From Prevotellaceae bacterium (lineage in GTDB: Bacteria; Bacteroidota; Bacteroidia; Bacteroidales; Bacteroidaceae), in contig JAQYET010000069.1 of the NCBI GenBank assembly GCA_028723525.1, positions 62,001-126,000 on the forward strand: 64,000 bases of DNA, read 5' to 3'. Positions 1-8,552 of the stretch are shown here, in pieces. Position 1 is the stretch's first letter. The number at the start of each line of letters is the position of its first letter. The position numbers were made by a program, and so were the translations under genes. Below the pieces are notes generated by a model. That model was not told the origin of the DNA. It made no database searches and saw only the letters and a list, made by a program, of their open reading frames with translations.

Positions 1-3000
1 CTTCCTGCTCCGAAGTCGTTCAAGGTGTAGTTAGCGGCTTTTGCCTTAACCTTTGTGGCGAAATTCACCATGCCTTCCTGCGGGATGTCGGCAGTATCGA
101 TGAACAATCCCTTAGCCACTTCGAGCTGAATGTCATTGTTCTCAATAGAGCCACCGCTCAGGCTAAGCATCTTCTTAGACGGAGCATATCCCTCTGCATG
201 AGCTACGAGTTCGTATTCATATCCCGGCTTCATTATGTTCAGTGAGTACTTGCCCTCGCTGTCTGTCTTGGCAGAATACATCACGTCGCCGGAAGCAGCC
301 TTAACTTCTGCCCCGCCTATAGCCTGTCCGCTCACCTTGTCGGTGACGACGCCGCTCACGGTCGGTGCTTCGGCATCAATTCCTAAGTAAGCCACCGGGA
401 GATAGTTAGGCTCTGTGGAGTATCCTGAAAGTGACAGCAGACTCCACCCCGCATTGTCCAGTTCAGAACTGTCAACACCTCTGCGTATCGACCTTGCCGT
501 CGGACTCGTGCTGCATCCGAAACCTGCGCTCATGTTATAAGTGTCGGCAACGTTGCGCAGGTTGACAACGAGGTTTCCGCCCTGATAAACGTAAGGCTCG
601 GTGAATGTGAACACCACAAGAACCTCGTTAGCGTCGGAACCTGCAGTCTGGTTAAGCGTCACTTTGCCGTCGAACACCTTCGTGAGCAGATTTTTATCTA
701 TCGGAGTATATGGCACTGCATATTGGTCATTGGTCGTTTCTCCGATCCACAACTGTGCATCATATTCTATGTTGCCGGTCTTGGTGTTGTATCCGCGATA
801 TGTTATGCTCTTGATCTTGGTGCCCTTGGCAATGCCTTCGAAGTCGGTGGGCAGGTATATCGTCTGCGACTCGCTCTTCTTGTAGTAAGTTCCGAACGGA
901 CCGTAGTAGCTCTTGACCGTTGCAGGACCGCCCGCTTCAATTTCAGCAACAAACATTTCTTCTGCAATGGTAACGCTCGTCTCGGCAGAAACAGCCTCGT
1001 TGCCGTCGGCAAACACGAACTTCACCACGGCATTGAACGTTCCTGCGGTGTGCGGTGTAACATCGATGTTGATGTCGGTGTTGGCTCCTGCCGGCAGTTT
1101 AACGCCCGGCATTTCCTTCACCACTTCATCTCCGAACATCACCTTTATCACGTAGTCTTCGCCGTTTTCAGGTCTGCCGAGCAAGTTTGTTGCCCTCACC
1201 TGAATAAGCATTTTGCTGTTCACCGTGCCTGTTTCCGGCACAGAAGCCTTCACGCTCACGTCGTGAGGCACGTCAACCTTAGTTCCTCCGAGGATGTTGT
1301 CCACGAACACCTGCTTGTTGTTTCCTCCCTCGAAAGCCACATACCACTTTCCTGCCGGGATGTTGTTTATAGTGTAGCGCAGGAATGCCCTGCCATATTT
1401 CGGAGCGTACTCATTAGAGAACATATCCTCTGCAGCCGTTCCTTCGTCGGTGCTCAGCGTGCGCACGAGGTTCCAGTTGGTACGGTCGTCAGAGTAGTAC
1501 ACCTTCAGTTCGGCGTTGGTGGTGTAGTAGCGTGCTGCCTCGAAACTGAATGTCTCGCCGTCGGCAAGTTCTATCTGCGGAGTGATAAGTTTGAAAGGAC
1601 CCTTCGCTTTTTCCGATGCGTCGGTCTTCAGGAAGGCATTTCTGTTGTTGCCCGGGTATCCGGCCTCGTTGGTGTTGTTTGTAATCCAACCATAGGTGAA
1701 GTATCCGTCTTCAATTCTTTCGGCAATCATGCCATTTGAGGAGTCGTCGCTCTCGAAGTTGACGAAGAACTTGCCGGCTTCGGCAATCATTGCTTTCACC
1801 TTGAGGGTGAAGTCTCCGGCGTTGCTCTTTATCACGAAGTCGCCCTCTTTCATTCCCGTTCCATCAGTCGTTGAGATGTTGAACGCCGCACTGCCGTGTG
1901 CCTGAATTTCCTGTGCAACGAGCGTGGTGGAGAAGCCTGCAGGCACTGTCACTCCTGTGATTTGCAGCGGTGCGCCGCCGGCGTTGTTCACCATCATCTC
2001 CAGAGACAAAGCCTCAACAGAGGTTCCCATATAGAGTTCCTCGCCGTTGTAGTAGTCTTTTGTGGAGTTGCCCACCTTTGTCTGCAGTGCTATGCTCGGC
2101 ACGTATGGCACCACCTTCACCGTCTTTGTAGATTTGAATGTTCCGGTGAGGTCTTCATATATACGGAAACTGATACCGTTTGTCACCGCCGTTGGATAGT
2201 CGCCGGTATTGAGAGTTGCGCTCAGTGTGAGCTCGCCTGACGTGGCATTATGCGCCAAGTTCTCGGTGATTGGCAGTGTCATGACGAACTGGTGGTCTGT
2301 CTTGTCTGCGCCGCCTCCTGCGTTATACTTATAGAGAGACACGCTGTAGTTTTCCGTTCCGGTGGTAAGGTCGAAGTCGCCGTTGTTTGTAACGGTGGTC
2401 TTGAACTCCACATTGAACTTTCCTTCGGCGTCAGCGTCGATAGTGATGTCGGAGTTCGGCAAGATGTCGTCAACCTTCAGACTTGCCATTTTCTTGAAGT
2501 TCGCCTCCGTAGCGGTGAAGTTGTCCACATAGCAGTGAACCATTCTGATGCCCACGTAGGTGTATTTCGTAAGTTCCGGGAGTGTGTAGGTCACGAAGTT
2601 GTCGGTGTTAGGCGTCACCAGAGCCGTGCCTGTTATAACCAGTCCTTTCTCCCATTTGTCACCGTTTTTCTGCATCGTGTAGAACTCCACGAAGCCTCCG
2701 GTGTTTGCCTTCTTCATCTGTATGGTAACAGTTCCTTTCACTAAAGGAGTCACCAAGATGTCGATGATGTCAAAATAGTCTTGTTGGAAGGAGTCGTAAA
2801 CCGAACCGGCACCTGCCTGAAGGCATCCGCTGTCATCCACTCCGCCCGTAGCGTTGTAGGTGTAAGGCACGTATGTGGGAATACTACCGAAACCGGTTTC
2901 CAACATTCCTACCATGTGTCCCCACCCTGCACTCACGATAAAGTCGCGGTTTTCACTTCCATTCGCCGATGAATTGGTCGTTATGGGAGTGTTGAAATCC

Positions 3001-3095
3001 ACTTTGTAGTCGTTTACTATGTCGTCTTGAGCAGTGGCAAAGATGCTCACCAGCAGTCCGAGAAGCGACAATAGAAAGGTTTTCGTTTTTTCCAT
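1..3095 (-). CDS. Large secreted multidomain protein, probable T9SS cargo (3' end outside window)
   Basis: The minus-strand frame is open from the ATG at 3095 to the window edge, giving at least 1030 codons with the C-terminus missing. It opens with a signal peptide (MEKTKTFLLSLLGLLVSIFA, then TAQDD). A choice-of-anchor/jelly-roll-like domain with Trp/Gly-rich strands follows, then immunoglobulin-like segments, then a module ending FxYxGGNLxVxxR. The last visible part is a carboxypeptidase-regulatory-like (CnaB-type) domain with VSGVVTDKVSG and TDSEGKYSL. The same order of modules occurs in the 1413-residue protein at 14887-19128, so the two are paralogues. By analogy it should be a T9SS-exported surface or extracellular protein, but its sorting tail lies outside the window. 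Its ligand is unknown. A plus-strand ORF at 723-1739 is its shadow. Confidence 0.8.
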   Translation of the reverse strand, partial: MEKTKTFLLSLLGLLVSIFATAQDDIVNDYKVDFNTPITTNSSANGSENRDFIVSAGWGHMVGMLETGFGSIPTYVPYTYNATGGVDDSGCLQAGAGSVYDSFQQDYFDIIDILVTPLVKGTVTIQMKKANTGGFVEFYTMQKNGDKWEKGLVITGTALVTPNTDNFVTYTLPELTKYTYVGIRMVHCYVDNFTATEANFKKMASLKVDDILPNSDITIDADAEGKFNVEFKTTVTNNGDFDLTTGTENYSVSLYKYNAGGGADKTDHQFVMTLPITENLAHNATSGELTLSATLNTGDYPTAVTNGISFRIYEDLTGTFKSTKTVKVVPYVPSIALQTKVGNSTKDYYNGEELYMGTSVEALSLEMMVNNAGGAPLQITGVTVPAGFSTTLVAQEIQAHGSAAFNISTTDGTGMKEGDFVIKSNAGDFTLKVKAMIAEAGKFFVNFESDDSSNGMIAERIEDGYFTYGWITNNTNEAGYPGNNRNAFLKTDASEKAKGPFKLITPQIELADGETFSFEAARYYTTNAELKVYYSDDRTNWNLVRTLSTDEGTAAEDMFSNEYAPKYGRAFLRYTINNIPAGKWYVAFEGGNNKQVFVDNILGGTKVDVPHDVSVKASVPETGTVNSKMLIQVRATNLLGRPENGEDYVIKVMFGDEVVKEMPGVKLPAGANTDINIDVTPHTAGTFNAVVKFVFADGNEAVSAETSVTIAEEMFVAEIEAGGPATVKSYYGPFGTYYKKSESQTIYLPTDFEGIAKGTKIKSITYRGYNTKTGNIEYDAQLWIGETTNDQYAVPYTPIDKNLLTKVFDGKVTLNQTAGSDANEVLVVFTFTEPYVYQGGNLVVNLRNVADTYNMSAGFGCSTSPTARSIRRGVDSSELDNAGWSLLSLSGYSTEPNYLPVAYLGIDAEAPTVSGVVTDKVSGQAIGGAEVKAASGDVMYSAKTDSEGKYSLNIMKPGYEYELVAHAEGYAPSKKMLSLSGGSIENNDIQLEVAKGLFIDTADIPQEGMVNFATKVKAKAANYTLNDFGAG

Positions 3096-3204
3096 AAACT
3101 ATAAATTGATTTTTGAAATAAAAAGGATTAAACCTAAATGTAATTCAGTGTTTTTCTTTCGGCAAATACCGAAGTGGTATTGTGAGGCTTCGCTTTTAAT
3201 CAAT

Positions 3205-3246
3205 CAGAAGGAAAACCCTCCGCAATCGGAGCACGCTTTCCTTCTG
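3205..3246 (-). terminator. Stem-loop after the 3263-4495 gene
   Basis: Outer arms CAGAAGGAAA and TTTCCTTCTG enclose a second stem CTCCG-AATC-CGGAG. It lies just past the stop of the minus-strand gene ending at 3263. No clean T-run follows, so it may be a U-tract-poor terminator or a processing/stability hairpin. Confidence 0.5.
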
Positions 3247-3262
3247 ACTTCAGTGCGTCATG

Positions 3263-4495
3263 TTATTTCACGACGAATTTCTTACCGTTGCGGATGTAGA
3301 TACCTCTCACTACATTCTCCACACGCTGTCCTGCGATGTTGTACGTAGGAGCGTTGCTTTCGTTGTCTGTGCTGACGTCGGTTATTCCGTTTGTTGCGTT
3401 CTTTGAGAGCCCTGTCACTCCGATTGCCGGAACATTCTTCAAGAACACGACGATACCGGTCAATGTAACGTTGTCGCCGCTAACGAGTCCCGAGAGGTCG
3501 GTGCCTTCGAGCGACTGCCACTTGCGATAGAACTGCACAGAGTTTTCGTCTTCGTCTTCGAGGAAGTAGTTGGTGCGTTTCTGCGTTGCTCCGCTATTGT
3601 CCGTATATTCTTCCTCTGCTGTTGCAACCTTGCCCGACACCTTCACGAGTCTGCAAACCATTGCATCGTTGATGGCCTCAATGGCAACTTCCGTCGGCAC
3701 TGCCTCGCCATCGGTGGCAACGAGATTGTTGTCTGAAACGATGGTAATCTCCGGCAGTTTGTTGTAGAGTTTATACTCCTTAACCTTTATTGTGCCGTTG
3801 AGCACCTGACCGGCTGTATATTCGAGCTTACAGTCATAGAAGTCGATCGCGCCTGTTGCGTCTTCCACATACATGTCCTTGCCGTTAACGAAGTTCACGC
3901 GCGCATTGGTAAGCGTGAGTATCGCCTTTGCGCCATCTCCGAGAGCCTTGAGTTCGGCGATGTTTGCCACCTCGGGATAAACCTCGGCTGTGGCTCCGGC
4001 AACGAGTTTGATGTTGTCGATACGACCATTTGTACTTGCCTGCTGGTTGCTGAATGTCAGTTCGAGCGAACCGGTGCCTGCCGGCACTTTTATCATTGCT
4101 CCGGCCTTGTCGATGTCTGAAATGATAACACCGGTAGTAGATGATGTTATGGAGAAGTTGTCCTGATTGTATTTGTAAGAGAGTTTGAAGTCGCCGGTCT
4201 TACCTTTGAGGTCGTTGATTTTCACAGTCCATGTCTCACCGCGACCTGCATGCGGCATGAGCAGTTCGAGATCGTTGTCGGTGCCGGTCTTTACATAAAG
4301 CTGCATATACTTAGGTGCTGCACCGGCTGTGGTGTTAATGATGTAAACAGCGTTGGGGTTAGTCACCTCATTGACGAGTTTGTTTTTCTCCGACGACTGC
4401 CAGTCTTCCTCCCAAATCACGGTCTCCTGTGCATATACACCGAGCGCGAATGTTGATAATAATGCTACAAGAGTGATGTGTAAAGTTTTCTTCAT
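3263..4495 (-). CDS. Secreted OB-fold-like protein with T9SS sorting tail
   Basis: 410 residues. It starts with a signal peptide (MKKTLHITLVALLSTFALGV, cleavage likely after YAQ). Residues about 25-165 look like a beta-sandwich carbohydrate-binding or anchor domain. Residues about 175-365 resemble the OB-fold-like domain found in Bacteroidetes secreted proteins, with paired strands around YVEDATGAIDFYD and SGDNVTLTGIVV. The C-terminus, YNIAGQRVENVVRGIYIRNGKKFVVK in two parts (YNIAGQRV and GIYIRNGKKFVVK), is a typical Prevotella-type T9SS sorting signal. A -7 box (TATCTTTG on the minus strand, 4533-4540) precedes the gene. Substrate and role are unknown. Confidence 0.8.
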   Translation of the reverse strand: MKKTLHITLVALLSTFALGVYAQETVIWEEDWQSSEKNKLVNEVTNPNAVYIINTTAGAAPKYMQLYVKTGTDNDLELLMPHAGRGETWTVKINDLKGKTGDFKLSYKYNQDNFSITSSTTGVIISDIDKAGAMIKVPAGTGSLELTFSNQQASTNGRIDNIKLVAGATAEVYPEVANIAELKALGDGAKAILTLTNARVNFVNGKDMYVEDATGAIDFYDCKLEYTAGQVLNGTIKVKEYKLYNKLPEITIVSDNNLVATDGEAVPTEVAIEAINDAMVCRLVKVSGKVATAEEEYTDNSGATQKRTNYFLEDEDENSVQFYRKWQSLEGTDLSGLVSGDNVTLTGIVVFLKNVPAIGVTGLSKNATNGITDVSTDNESNAPTYNIAGQRVENVVRGIYIRNGKKFVVK

Positions 4496-4532
4496 AATAA
4501 ATAAGTTTTAAATTAGTAAATATATCCACTTG

Positions 4533-4540
4533 CAAAGATA
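4533..4540 (-). promoter_or_regulatory. Bacteroidetes -7 box for the 4495 gene
   Basis: TATCTTTG on the minus strand fits TAnnTTTG. No convincing -33 TTTG is found at 19-21 bp. Confidence 0.45.
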
Positions 4541-4704
4541 AGCAAAAAAAATATACAACGGTTATTATTATCAGTATTTTAAGTTATGTTAAGCAAAGAT
4601 TTTTACCCTGCCGGAACAGGCGAGCGATTGGGAGCCGGGCGAAAGAAGCTCGGAGCGTGGCTCGTTTGCTGCCTGTCGCTTGCCGGGAGCAATCTTTCCG
4701 GGAA

Positions 4705-4789
4705 GCAAATTCGCCGAAATTACCGACCAAAATCGCCGAAATTGGTCGGTAAAATCGGCGGTTTTACTTTGCAATTTCGCCGATTTTGC
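4705..4789. repeat. 85-bp quadruple-palindrome element, copy A
   Basis: Four 19-bp near-palindromes at 4705-4723, 4727-4745, 4749-4767 and 4771-4789, with linkers CGA, TCG and TTT. The CGSCG cores are spaced exactly 22 bp. Unit 4 reads GCAATTTCGCCGATTTTGC. Confidence 0.85.
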
Positions 4790-4829
4790 TTTTCGTTATG
4801 TATCAGCATGAACGGCAGAGTGTTGTAAA

Positions 4830-4854
4830 TTGCAGGCAGAAATCATGCCTGCAA
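4830..4854. other. 9-bp perfect hairpin
   Basis: TTGCAGGCA and TGCCTGCAA around a 7-nt loop, downstream of the minus-strand gene ending at 4927 and behind its terminator. Confidence 0.5.
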
Positions 4855-4866
4855 ACCTACGGAGGC

Positions 4867-4906
4867 AAAAAGACCGAGACGACTTCCGTAACATCATCTC
4901 GGTCTT
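4867..4906 (-). terminator. Intrinsic terminator of the 4927-6060 gene
   Basis: On the minus strand the arms AAGACCGAGA and TCTCGGTCTT surround a loop of about 17 nt and run into TTTT. It begins about 20 bp past the stop codon. Confidence 0.75.
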
Positions 4907-4926
4907 CCGGTTGTATATATTGTCTT

Positions 4927-6060
4927 TTAAGGGATGTAAATCTTGTATGTTTCGTTTGCCACTTTCAGCACGTAAACGCCCGAAGGCAGGGTTGCCCGGT
5001 GTTGGTTGCCCATGCCCTGTACAGCGATTTCTGCGCCTGCGAGGTCATAGACATTAACCTGTTTGCCGTTGCTGTCGATGAGGAGTGTCTGCCCCTCAAT
5101 GCGGTAGGGCTTTTCCGCGCTCACGGTCTCTATGCCGGAAGGCTCTTTCTCGGGCAGGTCGGCATAGGTGTAGGTGAATTTAGAGTTGGTGGTATAGTTC
5201 CCGTTGACGTCTGCCAGTTTTGTTTCTTCAGAGAGGCGCACGAACTTTGACGCCTCGAAGTCGGGGAAGTAGTTCAGCGGGGTTTCGCCGAGGATGACGC
5301 CTTTCAGTTCCACGTCGTTGTTGTTGACATAGGTTGTGACATACATCGGGAAACCGATGCCCACGGCGTAGGTCTCTACCTTTGTGCATCCGCCGGCCTC
5401 GTCGTATAGGTATTTCATGACTTTGTCGGGCGTCATTTTGCCCTCGTAAAGCACAGAGACTGCTTTCTCTATGAGTTGTCCGTCGGCGTTGTACTTATAT
5501 TCTTCGCGGTTGTATTCCTTCAGACCGTCTTGATAGACGTTTTTTCTCACCACGACGGTCTTTACTCTCCCCTGCTCGTCATATTCGTAGGATGTGTTCT
5601 TGAGCACATCGTCGCGGCTGTAATCATAGACTTCGATGCTTTTCAGGCGGTTTGCGGCGTCATACTCGTATGAATATTCCTCATATTCAGCATAGTAGTC
5701 GCCTGCTATCACTTTCTTGTCTATCGATTTCAGCAAACCGTTGCTGTTATATTTGCACACAAACATATTGGCCTTTGTCCACGCGTTGCGACTCTTCGAC
5801 CACTGCATCTCTTCCATCGAGGCAATCTTGTCGGCTTCGGTGTATGACAGTATTTGCTTTGTCCTGAACTGATAACCGGTCTGGTCGTGTATTACGGAGT
5901 CGAGACGGTTGTCGGTATAGAAATAATCGTAGGTTTCTTTCCCTGCGTTTTCGCTTTCTCCTTCAATCTTAACGAGCCTTGGGAGGTTGTTGTCTGCGTT
6001 TGCAGAACCTGCCACCGAGAGTAACATTGCGGTGACAGATAAAAATAGAATGTTTTTCAT
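4927..6060 (-). CDS. Secreted YD-repeat-like protein with T9SS-type tail
   Basis: 377 residues with a signal peptide (MKNILFLSVTAMLLSVAGSA, then NAD). Residues about 25-290 carry imperfect repeats of the YxYDxxNRLxSI kind (YSYEYDAANRLKSI, YEYDEQGRVKTV, YKYNADGQLIEK), related to YD/RHS repeats but with short strands. The C-terminal 60 residues (VNVYDLAGAEIAVQ and LPSGVYVLKVANETYKIYIP) fit a T9SS type A sorting domain. A full TTTG-N19-TAnnTTTG promoter lies at 6096-6126 and a terminator at 4867-4906, so the gene is monocistronic. There is no toxin-like C-terminal domain, so it is not a polymorphic Rhs toxin. Confidence 0.75.
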   Translation of the reverse strand: MKNILFLSVTAMLLSVAGSANADNNLPRLVKIEGESENAGKETYDYFYTDNRLDSVIHDQTGYQFRTKQILSYTEADKIASMEEMQWSKSRNAWTKANMFVCKYNSNGLLKSIDKKVIAGDYYAEYEEYSYEYDAANRLKSIEVYDYSRDDVLKNTSYEYDEQGRVKTVVVRKNVYQDGLKEYNREEYKYNADGQLIEKAVSVLYEGKMTPDKVMKYLYDEAGGCTKVETYAVGIGFPMYVTTYVNNNDVELKGVILGETPLNYFPDFEASKFVRLSEETKLADVNGNYTTNSKFTYTYADLPEKEPSGIETVSAEKPYRIEGQTLLIDSNGKQVNVYDLAGAEIAVQGMGNQHRATLPSGVYVLKVANETYKIYIP

Positions 6061-6095
6061 TTTTAATGATAAAAATAGTTATTTTGAGAACCGTA

Positions 6096-6126
6096 CAAAG
6101 GTAATAAGGATTTTTTTCGCAACAAA
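6096..6126 (-). promoter_or_regulatory. Promoter of the 4927-6060 gene
   Basis: On the minus strand, TTTG (6123-6126), 19 bp, TACCTTTG (6096-6103). Confidence 0.75.
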
Positions 6127-6179
6127 CTCTCTTCCGAATAATTTTGAAAGATTAACGGTGAATTCCCCAAATTCATCGC

Positions 6180-6734
6180 TCAATAAAGCTGGTCGTGGTC
6201 GTTGACGAGTTCTTTCATGAGTCTTGCGCTTTCCTTTATTTCGTCGGGAGAACGGAAATTGATGCCGGAAAGGGTGGCAGGAACAGCCTTTATGAGTTTT
6301 CCCCGGTCGTAGTAGAAACGCACTTCACCAATGTCGCCGTTGTCGAGCGGGGCACGCTGGTAGCAGAAGACGAGTTCGCCCGAATGTCTGTCGAACAGCA
6401 TCTCGCGGTAAAGGGGCGTGGAGGCGGTTCGGTTCTCCCTCGTCAGCCACGGTCGGAATGTGTTGTAACCAGCGTATTCGCTGCTCTCGGCAGAGCGCGT
6501 GAGCAATACCTCGATGGTGCGTTCCGCCCGTCCGCCACCGGCATAGTTCACTCTCGACTTAATGGTAACGGTATGACATTCTGCCTCCATCCACTCGTCG
6601 CTGCCGATGAATTTCATGACCTCTTGTGCATCATTATACTGCTCACGTATGAAACCGACCTTCTGTTCTGCCGACTGCGAAAATACGAGTTGTGAAAGAG
6701 TGACAGCCAGCGAAATGAGAATAATTTTCCTCAT
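6180..6734 (-). CDS. Conserved exported protein of unknown function
   Basis: 184 residues from the ATG at 6734, which begins a clear signal peptide (MRKIILISLAVTLSQLVFSQ). Upstream in-frame ATGs (6797 and others) are poorer starts because the -7 box at 6763-6770 would fall inside the coding region. The mature part is mixed alpha/beta with no motif I recognise; aromatic strands occur around LTRSAESSEYAGYNTFRPWL and VRFYYDRGKLIKAVP. It probably acts in the periplasm or outer membrane. The stop lies near the preceding minus-strand promoter, so it appears to be a separate unit. Confidence 0.7.
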   Translation of the reverse strand: MRKIILISLAVTLSQLVFSQSAEQKVGFIREQYNDAQEVMKFIGSDEWMEAECHTVTIKSRVNYAGGGRAERTIEVLLTRSAESSEYAGYNTFRPWLTRENRTASTPLYREMLFDRHSGELVFCYQRAPLDNGDIGEVRFYYDRGKLIKAVPATLSGINFRSPDEIKESARLMKELVNDHDQLY

Positions 6735-6762
6735 AACATAAACGTTTAACATATTACGCTCG

Positions 6763-6770
6763 CAAATATA
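6763..6770 (-). promoter_or_regulatory. -7 box for the 6180-6734 gene
   Basis: TATATTTG on the minus strand, 28 bp before the chosen ATG. No -33 at standard spacing. Confidence 0.4.
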
Positions 6771-6809
6771 CATATAAATAATGAGAAAAGAAAGCAAAAG
6801 GCGATGTTT

Positions 6810-7565
6810 TTACTTATGGTATGGCTGCGAAACGATGTCCTTAATGACAAGTCCGGCGAGGGTGAAGCCGAAGATTGCCGTGATGTGAGCCACTGTTCCG
6901 TTGGTCTGCGCCTTGCGGAACGTGGTGGTCTCTATGGCTTCGGCAGCGTTGTTACCGAGGTTTGGCAGCAGTTCGTCGCTGTAAACACAGAGGAATTTCC
7001 TTGCCGGGCGACTGCCGATGCGCTTGAAACGCTTGCGCAAGGCACGCGCCAGTGGACAGCCTTCCACCTTATTGAACTCTGCGACACGGATGCGCGAGGG
7101 GTCCATCTTGAGTGCTGCGCCCATAGATGAGAACAGAGTTGCACGGCTCTCGCACACTTTATATATAAGGAGCACCTTGTCCTTGAGCGAGTCGATGGCA
7201 TCTATGACATAGTCGTAGTCGTCGAAACAAAACTCGGGAAGCGTCTCTTCGCAGAACACCTGACGGCGGACAGAAATCTCTGCCGAGGGGTTTATCTGCA
7301 TAAGACGGTCGCGCAGAGCCTCAACCTTGGGCTGACCCACGGTGCGGGTGGTTGCCATGAGTTGCCGGTTGATGTTGGAAACGCACACTGCATCGCTATC
7401 GACAAGGGTGAGCCGCGTTATGCCGGAGCGCACAAGACTCTCGGTACACCACGACCCGACACCGCCGACACCGAACACGATAACGCGACGGGAGGATATT
7501 CTCGCCACCGCATCATCGCCCACGAGCAGTCTGGTGCGTGCGAGAAAGTCGTTGTTTTCAATCAT
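6810..7565 (-). CDS. tcdA: tRNA threonylcarbamoyladenosine dehydratase (TcdA/CsdL family)
   Basis: 251 residues, an E1-like (ThiF/MoeB/HesA) ATP-dependent enzyme that cyclises t6A to ct6A at position 37 of ANN-decoding tRNAs. The nucleotide-binding loop GVGGVGSWC is near residue 30, followed by LVDSDAVCVSNINRQ with the conserved Asp and the N-R-Q motif, and then DYVIDAIDSLKDKVLLI. The ATG at 7565 matches the family N-terminus (MIENNDFLARTRLLVG); upstream residues to 7631 are not family-like and cross the -7 box at 7575-7582. The length is usual for the family. It stands alone with its own promoter. Confidence 0.9.
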   Translation of the reverse strand: MIENNDFLARTRLLVGDDAVARISSRRVIVFGVGGVGSWCTESLVRSGITRLTLVDSDAVCVSNINRQLMATTRTVGQPKVEALRDRLMQINPSAEISVRRQVFCEETLPEFCFDDYDYVIDAIDSLKDKVLLIYKVCESRATLFSSMGAALKMDPSRIRVAEFNKVEGCPLARALRKRFKRIGSRPARKFLCVYSDELLPNLGNNAAEAIETTTFRKAQTNGTVAHITAIFGFTLAGLVIKDIVSQPYHK

Positions 7566-7574
7566 TTTCGGCTG

Positions 7575-7582
7575 CAAAGATA
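7575..7582 (-). promoter_or_regulatory. -7 box of tcdA
   Basis: TATCTTTG on the minus strand, nine bases before the tcdA ATG, so the transcript would have a very short or no leader. Confidence 0.5.
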
Positions 7583-7636
7583 AGCATAAGATGTGTAATA
7601 AACAAGAAACGTAGCATATATGTAGCCACATGAAAC

Positions 7637-7667
7637 TTGATTTCGCTTTACCAACATGCTACCTTTG
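7637..7667 (+). promoter_or_regulatory. Promoter of the HU gene
   Basis: TTGA (7637-7640), 19 bp, TACCTTTG (7660-7667). It leaves a leader of roughly 130 nt before 7803. Confidence 0.7.
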
Positions 7668-7802
7668 CAATCGCAAACACGGAGACGAAACCGCGGCTCG
7701 AGACACGGCAACGGAGAAGTGGATGCACACCGCGCGGTAAGAAAACATTTCAGTGATAACAAACAAACAGTAACAACAAATTAAAAAAGAAAGGGAAAAA
7801 CA

Positions 7803-8252
7803 ATGGCAGTATTTTATAAACTTTATCAGGACAACAGAAGGAACAGTAAGCAGAAGGGTGCATGGTATGGCAGGGCAAAGCACATAGACACCGTGACCAC
7901 CGAGCAACTCGCAGAGGAAATGCAGGAAAACTGCACCGTGAAGCGTGCCGACATATTGGCTGTAATATCGGAGCTTGTGACTACGATGCAGAAGAAACTG
8001 CAACAGAGCATGGCGGTGAGAATAGACCGTCTGGGGACTTTCAAGATAGGAATAAACACCACGGCAGCACTGACCGTGAAGGATTTTTCTCCTCTGAGCA
8101 ACGTTAAGGGTACTCATCTCTTGTTCAACCCCGAGACGAAGATAGACAAGAACGGCTACCGTCATCGCGCCATGCTCACCGGAGTAACCGTGAAGGAGTT
8201 GCCTAAGAACGACGTGAAGAAAGAGAGCGAAGGCGAAACCGTGAAACCTTAA
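7803..8252 (+). CDS. HU-like DNA-binding protein
   Basis: 149 residues. It belongs to the long HU/IHF-like group common in Bacteroidetes: a basic N-terminal extension (FYKLYQDNRRNSKQKGAWYGRAK), the HU helical dimerisation part (TTEQLAEEMQENCTVKRADILAVISELVTTMQKKL), a beta-arm region around IDRLGTFKIGINT, and an acidic-basic C-terminal tail. It is expected to bend and compact DNA. A 33-codon smalltalk gene follows after 11 bp, a pairing seen repeatedly in Bacteroidetes, so the two are probably co-transcribed from the promoter at 7637-7667. Confidence 0.9.
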   Translation: MAVFYKLYQDNRRNSKQKGAWYGRAKHIDTVTTEQLAEEMQENCTVKRADILAVISELVTTMQKKLQQSMAVRIDRLGTFKIGINTTAALTVKDFSPLSNVKGTHLLFNPETKIDKNGYRHRAMLTGVTVKELPKNDVKKESEGETVKP

Positions 8253-8263
8253 TAACCGAAAAC

Positions 8264-8365
8264 ATGAATAAGGAAATGTTGAAGACGATTTTGAAAGTGG
8301 TGGTTGCCGTGGCAACTGCGCTGCTCGGAGTGTTTGGAGCGAACGCCGCAATGGGCGCGCTTTGA
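8264..8365 (+). CDS. Smalltalk protein (33-residue hydrophobic micro-protein)
   Basis: ATG at 8264, TGA at 8363-8365. The product is 33 residues with charged ends and one hydrophobic helix (VVVAVATALLGVFGANAAMG) preceded by MNKEMLKTILK. This is the profile of the Bacteroidetes 'smalltalk' family, tiny proteins encoded directly downstream of HU-like genes. Their function is not established. The single helix suggests membrane association. The distance of 11 bp to the HU stop supports an operon. Confidence 0.75.
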   Translation: MNKEMLKTILKVVVAVATALLGVFGANAAMGAL

Positions 8366-8439
8366 TGCCAAACAGGTTTTGAACGAAGGCAACATTGAGA
8401 GTAACACCTTGACAACATAGCCTTCTAAGCGAAAGGACT

Positions 8440-8500
8440 ATGCCCTCACATCGAAACGAAGAAGAATATAAAGTAATGGTGTGGGGGCATTTTTTTTGTT
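8440..8500 (+). terminator. Terminator of the HU-smalltalk unit
   Basis: Arms ATGCCCTCACA (8440-8450) and TGTGGGGGCAT (8480-8490), one mismatch, followed directly by TTTTTTTG. The loop is long (29 nt). Confidence 0.55.
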
Positions 8501-8505
8501 TTTTG

Positions 8506-8536
8506 TTTGCACGATTGGAAATATTTTGTACCTTTG
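8506..8536 (+). promoter_or_regulatory. Promoter of nrdD-nrdG
   Basis: TTTG (8506-8509), 19 bp, TACCTTTG (8529-8536): a perfect Bacteroidetes promoter. Confidence 0.8.
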
Positions 8537-8552
8537 CAGCATGAAAACTTTC

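Larger units (their letters stand above)
4496..4926. other. 431-bp intergenic region
   Basis: It holds the -7 box of the 4495 gene, a GC-rich stretch at about 4605-4700 with no recognisable gene, the 85-bp quadruple palindrome at 4705-4789, and two hairpins (4830-4854 and 4867-4906). Short ORFs across it arise from the repeat and have no coding features. Confidence 0.7.

Noticed and set aside
723..1739. 338-codon plus-strand ORF
   Set aside because: It is antisense to the continuous minus-strand secreted protein gene, lacks a signal peptide or known motif, and shows Cys/His/Arg-rich shadow composition.
4586..4828. 80-codon ORF and its antisense partner over the repeat
   Set aside because: The peptides are translations of the quadruple palindrome; the same NFADF/QFRRF-like words appear at all five copies, which shows repeat rather than coding origin.
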